In this document: positions 31,562 through 37,911 of the stretch, in pieces
Position numbering within the stretch: the stretch's first letter is position 1
Layout: the number at the start of each line of letters is the position of its first letter
Notes under the pieces: model-generated
Databases searched by the model: none
Told to the model about the DNA's origin: nothing
Seen by the model: the letters and a program-made list of their open reading frames with translations, nothing else
IMG/VR virus record: IMGVR_UViG_3300025480_000005
Span: 1-54,958 of that record
Direction: 5' to 3' (one strand)
Source: a virus
Length of the DNA: 54,958 nt
Translations under genes and position numbers: made by a program

Positions 31562-31831
31562 CTATCCGCTCACTTTTTGCCCTTCGGCTTCCGCAGTCGC
31601 ACATGCATCGCAATAATCCCCAACAAGATCAGCGCCGCAGCACTCGCAAATTCCTTCTACTGGCGCATCCCACGCGCCGCGTGGCGACGGACAGCCCGCA
31701 CCTTCACATTCTGGACACTTTCCAATATCGGTTTCGAGGCTAGGATCGTCCGGTTGCGGGTCGTGCCGCATGAGGCGACCGTCTATGCACCGGGTCTGGG
31801 TAGTATGGAAACTACGGTTTCGGCGGCTCAT
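31562..31831 (-). CDS. Passenger gene of element E: zinc-ribbon protein, 89 aa
   Basis: The C-terminal 50 residues contain paired CxxC motifs (CPECEGAGCPSPRG, ICECCGADLVGDYCDACA) of a double zinc ribbon. The N-terminus is basic and polar. The stop is immediately followed by the transposase ATG. Zinc ribbons of this kind can bind DNA or partner proteins, so a role in transposition or in the host phage is open. Confidence 0.65.
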   Translation of the reverse strand: MSRRNRSFHTTQTRCIDGRLMRHDPQPDDPSLETDIGKCPECEGAGCPSPRGAWDAPVEGICECCGADLVGDYCDACATAEAEGQKVSG

Positions 31832-31834
31832 AAT

Positions 31835-32083
31835 TTAGGCCCCCGCGTGGATCGGATGACGAATGTCGTGACCACAGATCGCGCATTCGTCGATGGATTT
31901 GCCGACCATCGTCCCGGCAGCATGGCAATGGTCACGCTGTTCGGCGACGATCAGGGTCTTTTTCGTGGCTTCGTATGCCGCCTCAATGTGATCCATGATG
32001 ATTTTGTCATCGGATGGCGCACGTTGCCGAATAGCCGCCCCAAGGTGGCCAAGGATGTTTTCAAGGTGCTGGACTTTCATCAT
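31835..32083 (-). CDS. Passenger gene of element E, 82 aa
   Basis: Helical N-terminal half (KVQHLENILGHLGAAIRQRA, DHIEAAYEATKKTLIVAEQ) and a C-terminal Cys/His cluster (DHCHAAGTMVG, DECAICGHDIRH) that looks like a small zinc finger. Separated by 3 bases from each neighbour. The function is unknown. Confidence 0.6.
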   Translation of the reverse strand: MMKVQHLENILGHLGAAIRQRAPSDDKIIMDHIEAAYEATKKTLIVAEQRDHCHAAGTMVGKSIDECAICGHDIRHPIHAGA

Positions 32084-32086
32084 GGC

Positions 32087-32512
32087 TCAGGCTCCAACAC
32101 CGAATTGCCCATTATCGGCTCGGATTTGTTCGGCCTGTTTCTGGCGATCAGAGCACCAACCCCGCAGACCGTTGTCGATGATCCCGCCCCTTCCGATCAG
32201 CGACTCGACGTTGATCGAAGTGCTCGGGGCGTTGTTGGCATCGAAATGGAGCCAAGTTCCATCGCGACCGCAGTTAATCGACAGTCCGCAATCATCTATC
32301 GGGATAGTCGTGGCTTGTTCGATTTTGGCGGGACTGGCGGGCAGCGGCATCCAATGTGTCGGTTGCTCGTCAGCCGGGTAGGGCGAATAAGCCGGACCAT
32401 TTGTGGCCCAACACCCTTGCTGCCGGTGCCAATGGCAAACGGTCATCCATTGGCCTGTGCAAGCAAGGAAACTGGACCCGTCTTTCGGTGCGCTCTCAAT
32501 CAGTTTCCACAT
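32087..32512 (-). CDS. Passenger gene of element E: DUF551-like protein, 141 aa
   Basis: The first 65 residues (LIESAPKDGSSFLACTG, HWHRQQGCWATNG, THWMPLPASPAK) match DUF551, a short domain common in phages, with the characteristic APKDG and HWMPLP. The C-terminal half is unlike it. The gene is first in the element E unit; the 60 bases between it and the repeat probably hold its promoter or leader. The function of DUF551 is not known to me. Confidence 0.7.
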   Translation of the reverse strand: MWKLIESAPKDGSSFLACTGQWMTVCHWHRQQGCWATNGPAYSPYPADEQPTHWMPLPASPAKIEQATTIPIDDCGLSINCGRDGTWLHFDANNAPSTSINVESLIGRGGIIDNGLRGWCSDRQKQAEQIRADNGQFGVGA

Positions 32513-32663
32513 CTTAGTCTCCTGTTAACTAAGGCCGTCCATCGGCCTAACCATTATCTAGCACAGGTAGGTGCATGTGTCAACCCGATAAGCATGAAAC
32601 GAAATGCCTTGTCGGTCTCCCCGCGCTTCTCGGCGGCAATATCGACCACTTCCCGATGTCTAC

Positions 32664-33338
32664 TCACGGCGCGATTTCCTCGCTCGGCTTTGAGCGTCCT
32701 GATACTTCTCGCTCCTCGCTCGCATATTTCTCCCGCAGCGCGCTGTCCGTCAGCGGCGCCTTCCAGGTCCGCGCCATCCGCGTCCCGCCTTGCGAGTAGA
32801 ACGCCGTTAGCGTGACCCAGATGCCGTGCCGGCCACCGAAGTCGCCCCATTTCCACTCGCGGGGGTCGACGTCCCTCCCGGCCGCCCATTCCTTCATCGC
32901 CTCGTAGGACGGCGAATCGTCGCCGATGAAGACGTTCGCGAAGCATCCCGGCTCCCGCGGCGGCGGCTCGTAGTACCGCTCAGCCGGGCGGCGCGGCGCC
33001 TGCGCGAGGTTCCGCATCGTCTGCGTGGCCTCGTGGCACGCGCTCCTGACTTCGGCCAAGTTCGGTACCCACTTGACCCGGCTCTGGACGCCGGTCCGGG
33101 CGTCGGTGACGAAGTCGACGACGGCGCGCGCGAACTCGCTGAGCACCGCGGCGACGCCGGAAACGTAGATTTCAGGGTTGTTCACTTCGTCCTTTCGATA
33201 AGAGCCGAACATCAGTTCCGCCCGGCTCAGGCAATAGACTAGGTCGGGGCGCGAGTCTGAGCTCCCCGCGTTCGGCTTGCTCGGCAAGACGCCCGGCAGC
33301 GCGGCTTGCGCTTTTGTCATGTCCATTCGATCCTCCAT
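32664..33338 (-). CDS. Phage replication-region protein, 224 aa
   Basis: A conserved segment (DLVYCLSRAELMFGSYRKDE, then VAAVLSEFARAVVDFVTDAR, then VKWVPNLAEVRSACHE) marks a family of rhizobial phage proteins found beside replication genes. The C-terminal part has WKWGDFGGRHGIWVTLTAF. No catalytic motif is seen. It overlaps the preceding gene by 167 bases in another frame, so the true start may lie further in. A role as a replication or loader accessory is inferred from context. Confidence 0.6.
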   Translation of the reverse strand: MEDRMDMTKAQAALPGVLPSKPNAGSSDSRPDLVYCLSRAELMFGSYRKDEVNNPEIYVSGVAAVLSEFARAVVDFVTDARTGVQSRVKWVPNLAEVRSACHEATQTMRNLAQAPRRPAERYYEPPPREPGCFANVFIGDDSPSYEAMKEWAAGRDVDPREWKWGDFGGRHGIWVTLTAFYSQGGTRMARTWKAPLTDSALREKYASEEREVSGRSKPSEEIAP

Positions 33339-33555
33339 TTTGTTTTGCTACTCGACGCATCCAGCCCTTGAAGGCCATAGACCAGTTCGCTTTGCAGGCG
33401 ACCTGCCGGTTACCGTTCGCCCCGGCCCAAAGGCGCATGTCCTCCGCCATGTCGTCGATCTGCGCGTCCGATAGATGCAAGACGCGATGACCATAGTCGC
33501 GATCATCGTTCGATGGCGACCACTCATCCGATAGCGTTGTTCCTCGCGCCATCAC
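33172..33555 (-). CDS. Replication-protein C-terminal-like protein, 127 aa
   Basis: The segment MRLWAGANGNRQVACKANW followed by AFKGWMRRVAKQNGG is like the C-terminal end of phage replication initiator proteins, where a W-FKGWMRR motif is frequent. The start overlaps the RNase H stop (ATGA). The last 55 codons overlap the next gene in another frame. It may be a stand-alone remnant of a split replication protein. Confidence 0.55.
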   Translation of the reverse strand: MMARGTTLSDEWSPSNDDRDYGHRVLHLSDAQIDDMAEDMRLWAGANGNRQVACKANWSMAFKGWMRRVAKQNGGSNGHDKSASRAAGRLAEQAERGELRLAPRPSLLPEPGGTDVRLLSKGRSEQP

Positions 33556-34064
33556 GCCGCCTCTGGCTGGATCTTAAATTCGACGCCGTTTTTGCGTAGC
33601 TCGGCTTTCGATAGTTCGTCGGCAAGCGAATTAAGGTCCCGACTAATCCACGTCCCGCGAAGCGCGCGGAACTTTTTGATCTTCTCGCGTGCAGCCTTCG
33701 CGTGCTCGGCATAGAAGCCGCCCTTGATTCTCCATTTTCCGAAACATTGTTGGATCACGAGGTTCGAATCGCCTTTGACCAAGATCAATTCCTTTGTCAA
33801 CCCTTGCTCGATGAACCAATCAAGGACGGCATTGAAGGCGAGGTACTCGGCGACGTTGTTCGATGTCTGAGGCGAGGCCGGGATCATTCCCGAAGTTTGC
33901 CAAACGCGCGCGTTATTTTTGAAAATGACCGCTCCGTATCCCGCGGTCCCGCCAGGATTGCGCGGCTCGCAGCACCCGTCGAAAAAAGCAATATAGGCAC
34001 CCATTGATTCGGCATACCGGACCGCATTTTCGTCTGTTCGTACTCGCGCCCGCCTTCGCTTCAT
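33552..34064 (-). CDS. Ribonuclease H-like protein, 170 aa
   Basis: The acidic residues of an RNase HI fold are in order: IAFFDGCCEPRNPGG (D29), SNNVAEYLAFNAVL (E73), LILVKGDSNLVI (D99) and SRDLNSLADELSK (D143 or D149). This type (RVT_3-like) removes RNA from RNA-DNA hybrids, for example primers during phage replication. The N-terminal 20 residues are basic. It overlaps both neighbours by 4 bases in the early operon. Confidence 0.8.
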   Translation of the reverse strand: MKRRRARVRTDENAVRYAESMGAYIAFFDGCCEPRNPGGTAGYGAVIFKNNARVWQTSGMIPASPQTSNNVAEYLAFNAVLDWFIEQGLTKELILVKGDSNLVIQQCFGKWRIKGGFYAEHAKAAREKIKKFRALRGTWISRDLNSLADELSKAELRKNGVEFKIQPEAA

Positions 34065-34396
34065 TTAGCTCCCCTATCAGATAGCCGAGTCTTCAATGCG
34101 TCGATAGCAAAGTGCATCGTATGTTCAGTCAAGAGAATGCATGGCTTGTTTGTCGCCCTGAAATAACGGTTGATCTGTTTGTGGTTTTTACGCATACCGC
34201 CGCGTCTTTTGATCTCGACCGTGCAGACTAAATCTCGGCTGTCTGAACGGAATACTGCAATATCAAACCGACAGTTGCGATACGAATACTCGCCTCGCAC
34301 GATGTAATCTTCACCAAGAGCTTCCTTGAGAAGAGAGATTGCCTCAGCTTGAACTTCAAACTCTGATTTTGGCTTGTTTTTGGCTATTTTCATCAC
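34061..34396 (-). CDS. Putative PD-(D/E)xK nuclease, 111 aa
   Basis: After a helix (EFEVQAEAISLLKEALGED) the protein shows RFDIAVFR (D45) and TVEIKRRGG (E61, K63), the D-x-ExK core of a small PD-(D/E)xK nuclease. An N-terminal Glu (EVQAEA) and C-terminal helices complete the fold. The family includes VRR-NUC and holiday-junction-type nucleases. It is coupled to the RNase H gene and is the last but two of the operon. Confidence 0.65.
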   Translation of the reverse strand: MMKIAKNKPKSEFEVQAEAISLLKEALGEDYIVRGEYSYRNCRFDIAVFRSDSRDLVCTVEIKRRGGMRKNHKQINRYFRATNKPCILLTEHTMHFAIDALKTRLSDRGAK

Positions 34397-34471
34397 GTCC
34401 CCGCGCGCTTAGAGAGGCAACCTCGGACTCTAGTTTCTTAACCCTTCCTCGCCTACAAAAACTTAAAGGCA

Positions 34472-34504
34472 GGAAAGAAAAACCAAGGGAGGTCGGAACC
34501 TCCC
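34472..34504 (-). terminator. Rho-independent terminator after the 34.5-37.4 kb genes
   Basis: On the minus strand GGGAGGT pairs with ACCTCCC across TCCG, followed by TTGGTTTTTCTTT. It lies between the low-confidence ORF at 34.5 kb and the nuclease gene and would stop transcription from upstream genes. Confidence 0.7.
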
Positions 34505-34535
34505 ACAATCAACCGAGGGCGTAAGCCTTTGCCGG

Positions 34536-34718
34536 TCATCCATGTTTGTCGCGCCCGACACCATCCGACGCCCATTCTACGGCTGGGCCAGACCGTACTC
34601 CTTTGTGGGCCGCCCGCAGGGTCATCCCTGCTGCGGTGTAATCCCGTTCGGTTTCCCTGCCGCGCATGAACCCGCGAGCAGGCAGGCCCTTGGGACCTGA
34701 CGTGCGCGATGGCGGCAT
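34536..34718 (-). CDS. Possible small protein, 60 aa (doubtful)
   Basis: A frame from ATG 34718 reads MPPSRTSGPKGLPARGFMRG, then TAAGMTLRAAHKGVRSGPAV. No good ribosome-binding site precedes it and the composition is weakly protein-like. The stretch 34505-34834 otherwise has no supported gene, but holds a plus-strand terminator and inverted repeats, so it may be a structured RNA or control region. Confidence 0.3.
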   Translation of the reverse strand: MPPSRTSGPKGLPARGFMRGRETERDYTAAGMTLRAAHKGVRSGPAVEWASDGVGRDKHG

Positions 34719-34797
34719 GTGGTGGAATTGACGGGCGTTACGAAAAATCGTACATACGCCCTCGATCGCAACCCGCCGCCAAGCTAGATTGCGATCC

Positions 34798-34836
34798 GCC
34801 CGGCACGGAACCATCCCGGCCGGGCATTCTTTTTCT
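34798..34836 (+). terminator. Plus-strand terminator inside a minus-strand operon
   Basis: GCCCGGC pairs with GCCGGGC across 14 bases and is followed by ATTCTTTTTCT. No plus-strand gene lies upstream, so it may end a small antisense transcript originating between 34.5 and 34.8 kb. Confidence 0.55.
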
Positions 34837-35095
34837 AAGCCGATTCGCTGCCATCGTTCCAGCCGCTAGACCTAGAGCTATTTTCCAAACCGTCGCTAGG
34901 GATAGATCTCCGCGCCAGTTCGGCGTCGATCATGGCGCGAATCAGTGAGTCTTCGGCCTTCACCGGGAACGAGGTCAGTCCCACCGGCGCCGTCCGCGGC
35001 TCGGAAGGGGAGCGGAACTCGAGGCGTTCCAGCGCCAGATCCCGCTTCGCCTTCGCCTTGCGAGCGGATTCTTTGGGGGAATAGCGACGAGTCAC
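34835..35095 (-). CDS. Small phage protein, 86 aa
   Basis: Starts with GTG 35095 overlapping the upstream stop (GTGA). The product is charged (SPKESARKAKAKRDLALERL, then EDSLIRAMIDAELARRSIP), helical, and without a known motif. It is coupled to the next upstream gene. Confidence 0.6.
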   Translation of the reverse strand: MTRRYSPKESARKAKAKRDLALERLEFRSPSEPRTAPVGLTSFPVKAEDSLIRAMIDAELARRSIPSDGLENSSRSSGWNDGSESA

Positions 35096-35328
35096 TTCTT
35101 TGCCTCCAGCTTCATCCGCTTCGTGCGGCTCGGGTTCGGATTGTTCGGCGTTATCGTCACCACCGCGTTGTTCTCGATCTCGAACATGTGGCCTTTGGCC
35201 TTCACCGTGCCGCTGGTGACGCCGGCGCAGATTGCTTGAATTTCCTTGCGGTCGCGGTCGAAGTTGAAGCCGCGGACGCGCTCGAGCCAGCGGATCAGGC
35301 AATGATCGGTGACGCGGAGCAGCTTCAT
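35092..35328 (-). CDS. Small phage protein, 78 aa
   Basis: The product (MKLLRVTDHCLIRWLERVRG, then IQAICAGVTSGTVKAKGHMF, then NNAVVTITPN) resembles a phage family with HCLxRWLERV at the N-terminus and a C-terminal VTITPN strand. Its function is unknown. ATGA/GTGA overlaps join it to the methylase upstream and the 86-residue gene downstream. Confidence 0.65.
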   Translation of the reverse strand: MKLLRVTDHCLIRWLERVRGFNFDRDRKEIQAICAGVTSGTVKAKGHMFEIENNAVVTITPNNPNPSRTKRMKLEAKK

Positions 35329-35918
35329 GCGGCGATCCCGAATTTGTCGGCTTCATCACCCCTGACGACCCAGCCGACACGTTGCTGGCGACCGAAGAGT
35401 TCAAGGCGCGGCCCGTCGCAATATCGTTCGACGCGCTCATAGAAACTCTCTGGTTTCCGGCTGTGCTCGCGCCGTGGCTCGATGATGACTTCGTGGACGC
35501 CGGCGTCGCGACGGACCGAGCGGCCGCGCTTGCCGATAAGGCAAAATTCCGCATTCTTGCGAGTCGTGAAACCTCCGCCGATCGATAGATCCGTCTTCAG
35601 GATGAAAAGCGACGCCGCGCGTGGGTTTAGCTTGATCCAGACGAATCCCATTCCGGATGGTTTGAAGCCCCAGGCCCTCATGATCGGCAGGTGGGCCCCG
35701 ACGGCGAGCAGCGGCCCGGTGATCCAAAGGAAGAGCGCGGCGTTGTCCGCCGCATAGTCGCCGACCGGGAGCCCCGCGATCTCTTCGATCATCATGCAGC
35801 GGTAATGCCGCCTGGCGTTCCTTCCCGGTTTCGCCTCACTGTTACTCTTGAAAAGGTAAGGTGGATCAATGGCTAGGCAAGCGAACTGACTGCGTTGAAG
35901 TCCGTCGAACATTTGCAT
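35325..35918 (-). CDS. MT-A70-family DNA adenine methyltransferase, 197 aa
   Basis: The catalytic motif LAIDPPYLF (D18-Y21) is followed by MTA70-type strands (GLPVGDYAADNAALFLWITG, IMRAWGFKPSGMGFVWIKL, GFTTRKNAEFCLIGKRG, HSRKPESFYERVERYCDGPR, ELFGRQQRVGW). The family methylates adenine N6. DPPY takes the place of the more common DPPW. With the ParB-methylase fusion, the phage has two DNA methylases and no visible restriction enzyme, consistent with protection from host restriction. Confidence 0.8.
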   Translation of the reverse strand: MQMFDGLQRSQFACLAIDPPYLFKSNSEAKPGRNARRHYRCMMIEEIAGLPVGDYAADNAALFLWITGPLLAVGAHLPIMRAWGFKPSGMGFVWIKLNPRAASLFILKTDLSIGGGFTTRKNAEFCLIGKRGRSVRRDAGVHEVIIEPRREHSRKPESFYERVERYCDGPRLELFGRQQRVGWVVRGDEADKFGIAA

Positions 35919-35998
35919 GGGGAAGCCCGCCCGAATCGTCCGCCAAGGAAGGCCGAGTCCCGCGCCGGTGTCCAGCCTTGGCGGGAAAACTGTTCCCG

Positions 35999-36451
35999 TT
36001 AATCCCGCTGTTCGCTCTCGAAAACCTCAATTTGCGAGATTTCGACGCGGAGGCGCGGGTTTTCGGCGTACAATTTCACTGCCCGGCCATCTACGACCTG
36101 GACGTCGTCGGTCCACACTATGCCCTTCAAGGCGTCCATCTGCTTGATTATGTTGTCATAATCAGGCTTTACCGTCGGCCTTAGCGTTCCGGCCAGGGCG
36201 GCGTCTCGTTTCCGGCCGGACCAAGATGCGGGGACGGGCATGAAGGCTATCACTAACAGCCTCAGCGGCCCCGCCAGCGGGCCTTGCCCCTTCATGGCTA
36301 CCTTGGCTGCCAAGGCAACCGCGCGCTGATAGGCGCGCGTCTCTGCGGGAGTGTAAATGGTTGCAAAAGGCTTCTTGCCCTTCGGGGTCACGACGCGGAG
36401 TCCGGTCCGCTGCCAGCCGACCGGCTCGCCATGAAGTTCGAAGGAAATCAT
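35999..36451 (-). CDS. rusA: RusA-family Holliday junction resolvase, 150 aa
   Basis: The protein has the RusA hallmarks: a hydrophobic N-terminal strand (ISFELHGEPVGWQRTGLRVV), a C-terminal half PTVKPDYDNIIKQMDALKGI with the DxDN catalytic acidic pair, and VWTDDVQVVDGRAVKLYA. RusA dimers cut four-way junctions, which helps the RecE/RecT-like recombination in the plus-strand operon. It overlaps the next upstream gene by 4 bases. Confidence 0.85.
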   Translation of the reverse strand: MISFELHGEPVGWQRTGLRVVTPKGKKPFATIYTPAETRAYQRAVALAAKVAMKGQGPLAGPLRLLVIAFMPVPASWSGRKRDAALAGTLRPTVKPDYDNIIKQMDALKGIVWTDDVQVVDGRAVKLYAENPRLRVEISQIEVFESEQRD

Positions 36452-36843
36452 GCCGATGGCGTGGCGGCCCCGGGCTGGCGCAGGTTGCTTGGCCGCAAGT
36501 CCTCTTCCGCAGTATTGCCTTCGACCTCAGTCCCGGCGACCAGGGACAGCCGCGGGGCGGAATTGGCACGGTCGATCAGGCCGAGGACATCCCGGTAGTA
36601 GTCCTGGGCGTCGTAGAAGTCGGCGAGCTTGTCCGGCTCCATGCGATCCTCGGCCAATACGGCCCGGAACGCCTTGCGGTGAAGGTGCTTGTTCTCGACG
36701 GCGTTCGCGATGGCCTCGCCGAGGCGGCCGGCCATCTCGCTGACGTCGTTCTTCGTTGACCGCGTCAGTTTCACCAAGTCTTTCAATGCATTGACGCCGA
36801 TCTGCTTCGCCTTCTCCGTCCCGGTCTCTGACTTCTTCGCCAT
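36448..36843 (-). CDS. Conserved phage protein, 131 aa
   Basis: The sequence KDLVKLTRSTKNDVSEMAGR, then ANAVENKHLHRKAFRAVLAE, then EPDKLADFYDAQDYYRDVLG marks a helical family found in rhizobial phages beside recombination genes. The tail is disordered. It may be DNA-associated, but no evidence beyond charge and context. Confidence 0.65.
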   Translation of the reverse strand: MAKKSETGTEKAKQIGVNALKDLVKLTRSTKNDVSEMAGRLGEAIANAVENKHLHRKAFRAVLAEDRMEPDKLADFYDAQDYYRDVLGLIDRANSAPRLSLVAGTEVEGNTAEEDLRPSNLRQPGAATPSA

Positions 36844-36862
36844 TTTCCGTCCTCCGTTGGGG

Positions 36863-37048
36863 TCAATGAATCTGCCGGTGGGCAGCCTCGTCGTCCACGC
36901 GAATGTCTCGCAACATCGACGCGACGATCGCCGCCGCCCTTTCGTCGCAGCCGCCCGCCAGCGCCGCCAGCCATGCCAGCGTCGCCCGGTCCAAGGGGAG
37001 GGCCAGGGGAACGACTTCGACCTCGTGCTCTTCGGCGTGCGAACTCAT
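36863..37048 (-). CDS. Small acidic phage protein, 61 aa
   Basis: From ATG 37048 the product is short and helical (LDRATLAWLAALAGGCDERA, then AIVASMLRDIRVDDEAAHR). No good match to a known family; small proteins of this kind lie near phage early regulators. An earlier ATG at 37081 is possible. Confidence 0.5.
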   Translation of the reverse strand: MSSHAEEHEVEVVPLALPLDRATLAWLAALAGGCDERAAAIVASMLRDIRVDDEAAHRQIH

Positions 37049-37111
37049 GGGCGCGCTAGATACACGATTCGGGAATCCCAAACCGGGAAAAATTAAAAAT
37101 CGGGGAAAACT

Positions 37112-37390
37112 TTACCCGCGCTCGTGAGGGCCCCGGATGATGACGGCGGGGCCTAAAGGCCAGTCGCCGTCCTTGGGCCAATCAGCGCGGATTTTCGTAA
37201 GGAGTTCATCGTATTTAGAGGCCGTGATCGACGACTTCCCGGACAGATAGGTCTGGAGCGCCGAGGGGTGGCCGTAGAACTTACTGCTGATGGTCGCTAT
37301 CGCTAGGCCGGTAGCCTTCCGGTACGCGGCGACGATCATCGCCATGTTTTCCCGGAGGAGGCGATCAACATATCCTTTCCTTTTAGCCAT
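37112..37390 (-). CDS. Putative HTH regulator at the divergent early control region, 92 aa
   Basis: From ATG 37390 the protein (MAKRKGYVDRLLRENMAMIV, then AAYRKATGLAIATISSKFYG, then HPSALQTYLSGKSSITASKY) has an N-terminal HTH-like arrangement with KATGLAIATISSKFYG as the turn and recognition helix. It is the first gene on the minus side of a divergent region that also serves the recombination operon, the classic place of an early phage repressor. That role is inferred. Confidence 0.6.
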   Translation of the reverse strand: MAKRKGYVDRLLRENMAMIVAAYRKATGLAIATISSKFYGHPSALQTYLSGKSSITASKYDELLTKIRADWPKDGDWPLGPAVIIRGPHERG

Positions 37391-37408
37391 GCGGCAAGGA
37401 ATTACCAC

Positions 37409-37470
37409 GCAATTAGGCCGTGACGCAAGATGCCTATAGACTTAGGTAAATGATTAGGCTATTCTCCGAC
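37409..37470. promoter_or_regulatory. Candidate operator region between the divergent early operons
   Basis: The sequence has repeated TTAGG-type words in both orientations: ATTAGGC at about 37412 and 37452, GCCTA at about 37430 and CTTAGG at about 37440, in an AT-rich stretch flanked by GC-rich coding sequence. This is the expected place for promoters and regulator sites of the HTH gene and the plus operon. Exact promoter boxes are not clear. Confidence 0.4.
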
Positions 37471-37504
37471 TCGCGACGCATCCGAAACGCTGCGGACGAG
37501 GACC

Positions 37505-37615
37505 ATGAACGCCCAAATCCACATCAACGTCGGCAACGTCTTGATCGCCGCCTTTCTCGCGGTGACGGTCATCGCGAATCTTTTTGAGATCGCGCGCGTG
37601 GTGCTACAGCCGTAA
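37505..37615 (+). CDS. Small single-pass membrane protein, 36 aa
   Basis: ATG 37505, preceded by GGACGAGGACC, encodes MNAQIHINVGNVLIAAFLAV followed by TVIANLFEIARVV, one clear hydrophobic helix. It is the first gene of the plus-strand early operon and lies 11 bases before the next start. Phage early operons often begin with small membrane proteins that affect the host; that role is speculative. Confidence 0.5.
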   Translation: MNAQIHINVGNVLIAAFLAVTVIANLFEIARVVLQP

Positions 37616-37626
37616 AAGAGGGTCTG

Positions 37627-37911
37627 ATGCGAAAGCATGACTGGGCCGACGAACTGGCGCAACAGATCGCACGCGACTTCGATGTACCAGGTCAGCCGAG
37701 AGAACGACTTGACCTCGTCGCAGCGCGGCTCCGCGTCGTCCGCCAGGAAGGCATCGGGATCGGAATCGATCAAGCAAAGATAGAGGCACTCAAGGCAATT
37801 TCGAGGGACTTCATTGGTTTCCTGGCTACCGATTCATCCAGGAGACGAGAAAAAGACGAGACGCTGCTGTTGCCGTTGAAAGAAAGCGATTTTGAAGGAG
37901 AAACTAAGTGA
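37627..37911 (+). CDS. Phage early protein, 94 aa
   Basis: The product (MRKHDWADELAQQIARDFDV, then RERLDLVAARLRVVRQEGIG, then KIEALKAISRDFIGFLATDS) is charged and helical. Its last bases overlap the GTG start of the exonuclease gene. In rhizobial phages similar small genes precede the recombination genes. The function is unknown. Confidence 0.6.
   Translation: MRKHDWADELAQQIARDFDVPGQPRERLDLVAARLRVVRQEGIGIGIDQAKIEALKAISRDFIGFLATDSSRRREKDETLLLPLKESDFEGETK

Larger units (their letters stand above)
30473..32596. mobile_element. Element E: IS1595-family transposon with three passenger genes, 2124 bp
   Basis: The left end is ATGCTTATCGGGTTTCAACA and the right end, read inwards, ATGCTTATCGGGTTGACACA. 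Both share CATGCA a little further in. It carries an ISXO2-like transposase and, upstream on the same strand, three small genes separated by 0-3 bases. The tip sequence has CGGG where A-D have CCGG. It splits a phage gene. A typical IS1595 member has the transposase alone in about 1 kb; passenger genes are known in this family. Confidence 0.85.
30257..32667 (-). pseudogene. Phage gene split by element E
   Basis: The 5-prime part (32667 to about 32597) starts with GTG overlapping the upstream stop (GTGA) and encodes SRHREVVDIAAEKRGETDKA. The 3-prime part (about 30472-30257) encodes KQIIENSTSLRIPRDYRIAA, then FEAGMARSRVAISTNDPEPF and NRTVAEAMPEFFKGH, and its stop overlaps the next start. Both junctions with neighbouring genes show the coupling usual in this operon. 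No 8-bp duplication is visible, and the two halves are not in phase without one or two lost bases. Confidence 0.6.

Noticed and set aside
20433-32596. The repeated GCTTATCC/GGGTT sequence as a CRISPR or direct-repeat array
   Set aside because: Copies alternate in orientation and are separated by 340-2100 bases of unique coding sequence, with target duplications at two of the five. They are element ends.
30509-32815. A 768-codon plus-strand open frame across element E
   Set aside because: It is antisense to the transposase and three tightly packed passenger genes and extends past the element end into the neighbour. It has no domain and no coherent composition.
34690-34765. A tRNA-like stretch (GGCGGC ... 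GCCGCCA with TGGTGGAATTG)
   Set aside because: Acceptor-like ends pair, but no acceptable anticodon arm or T-arm could be folded.
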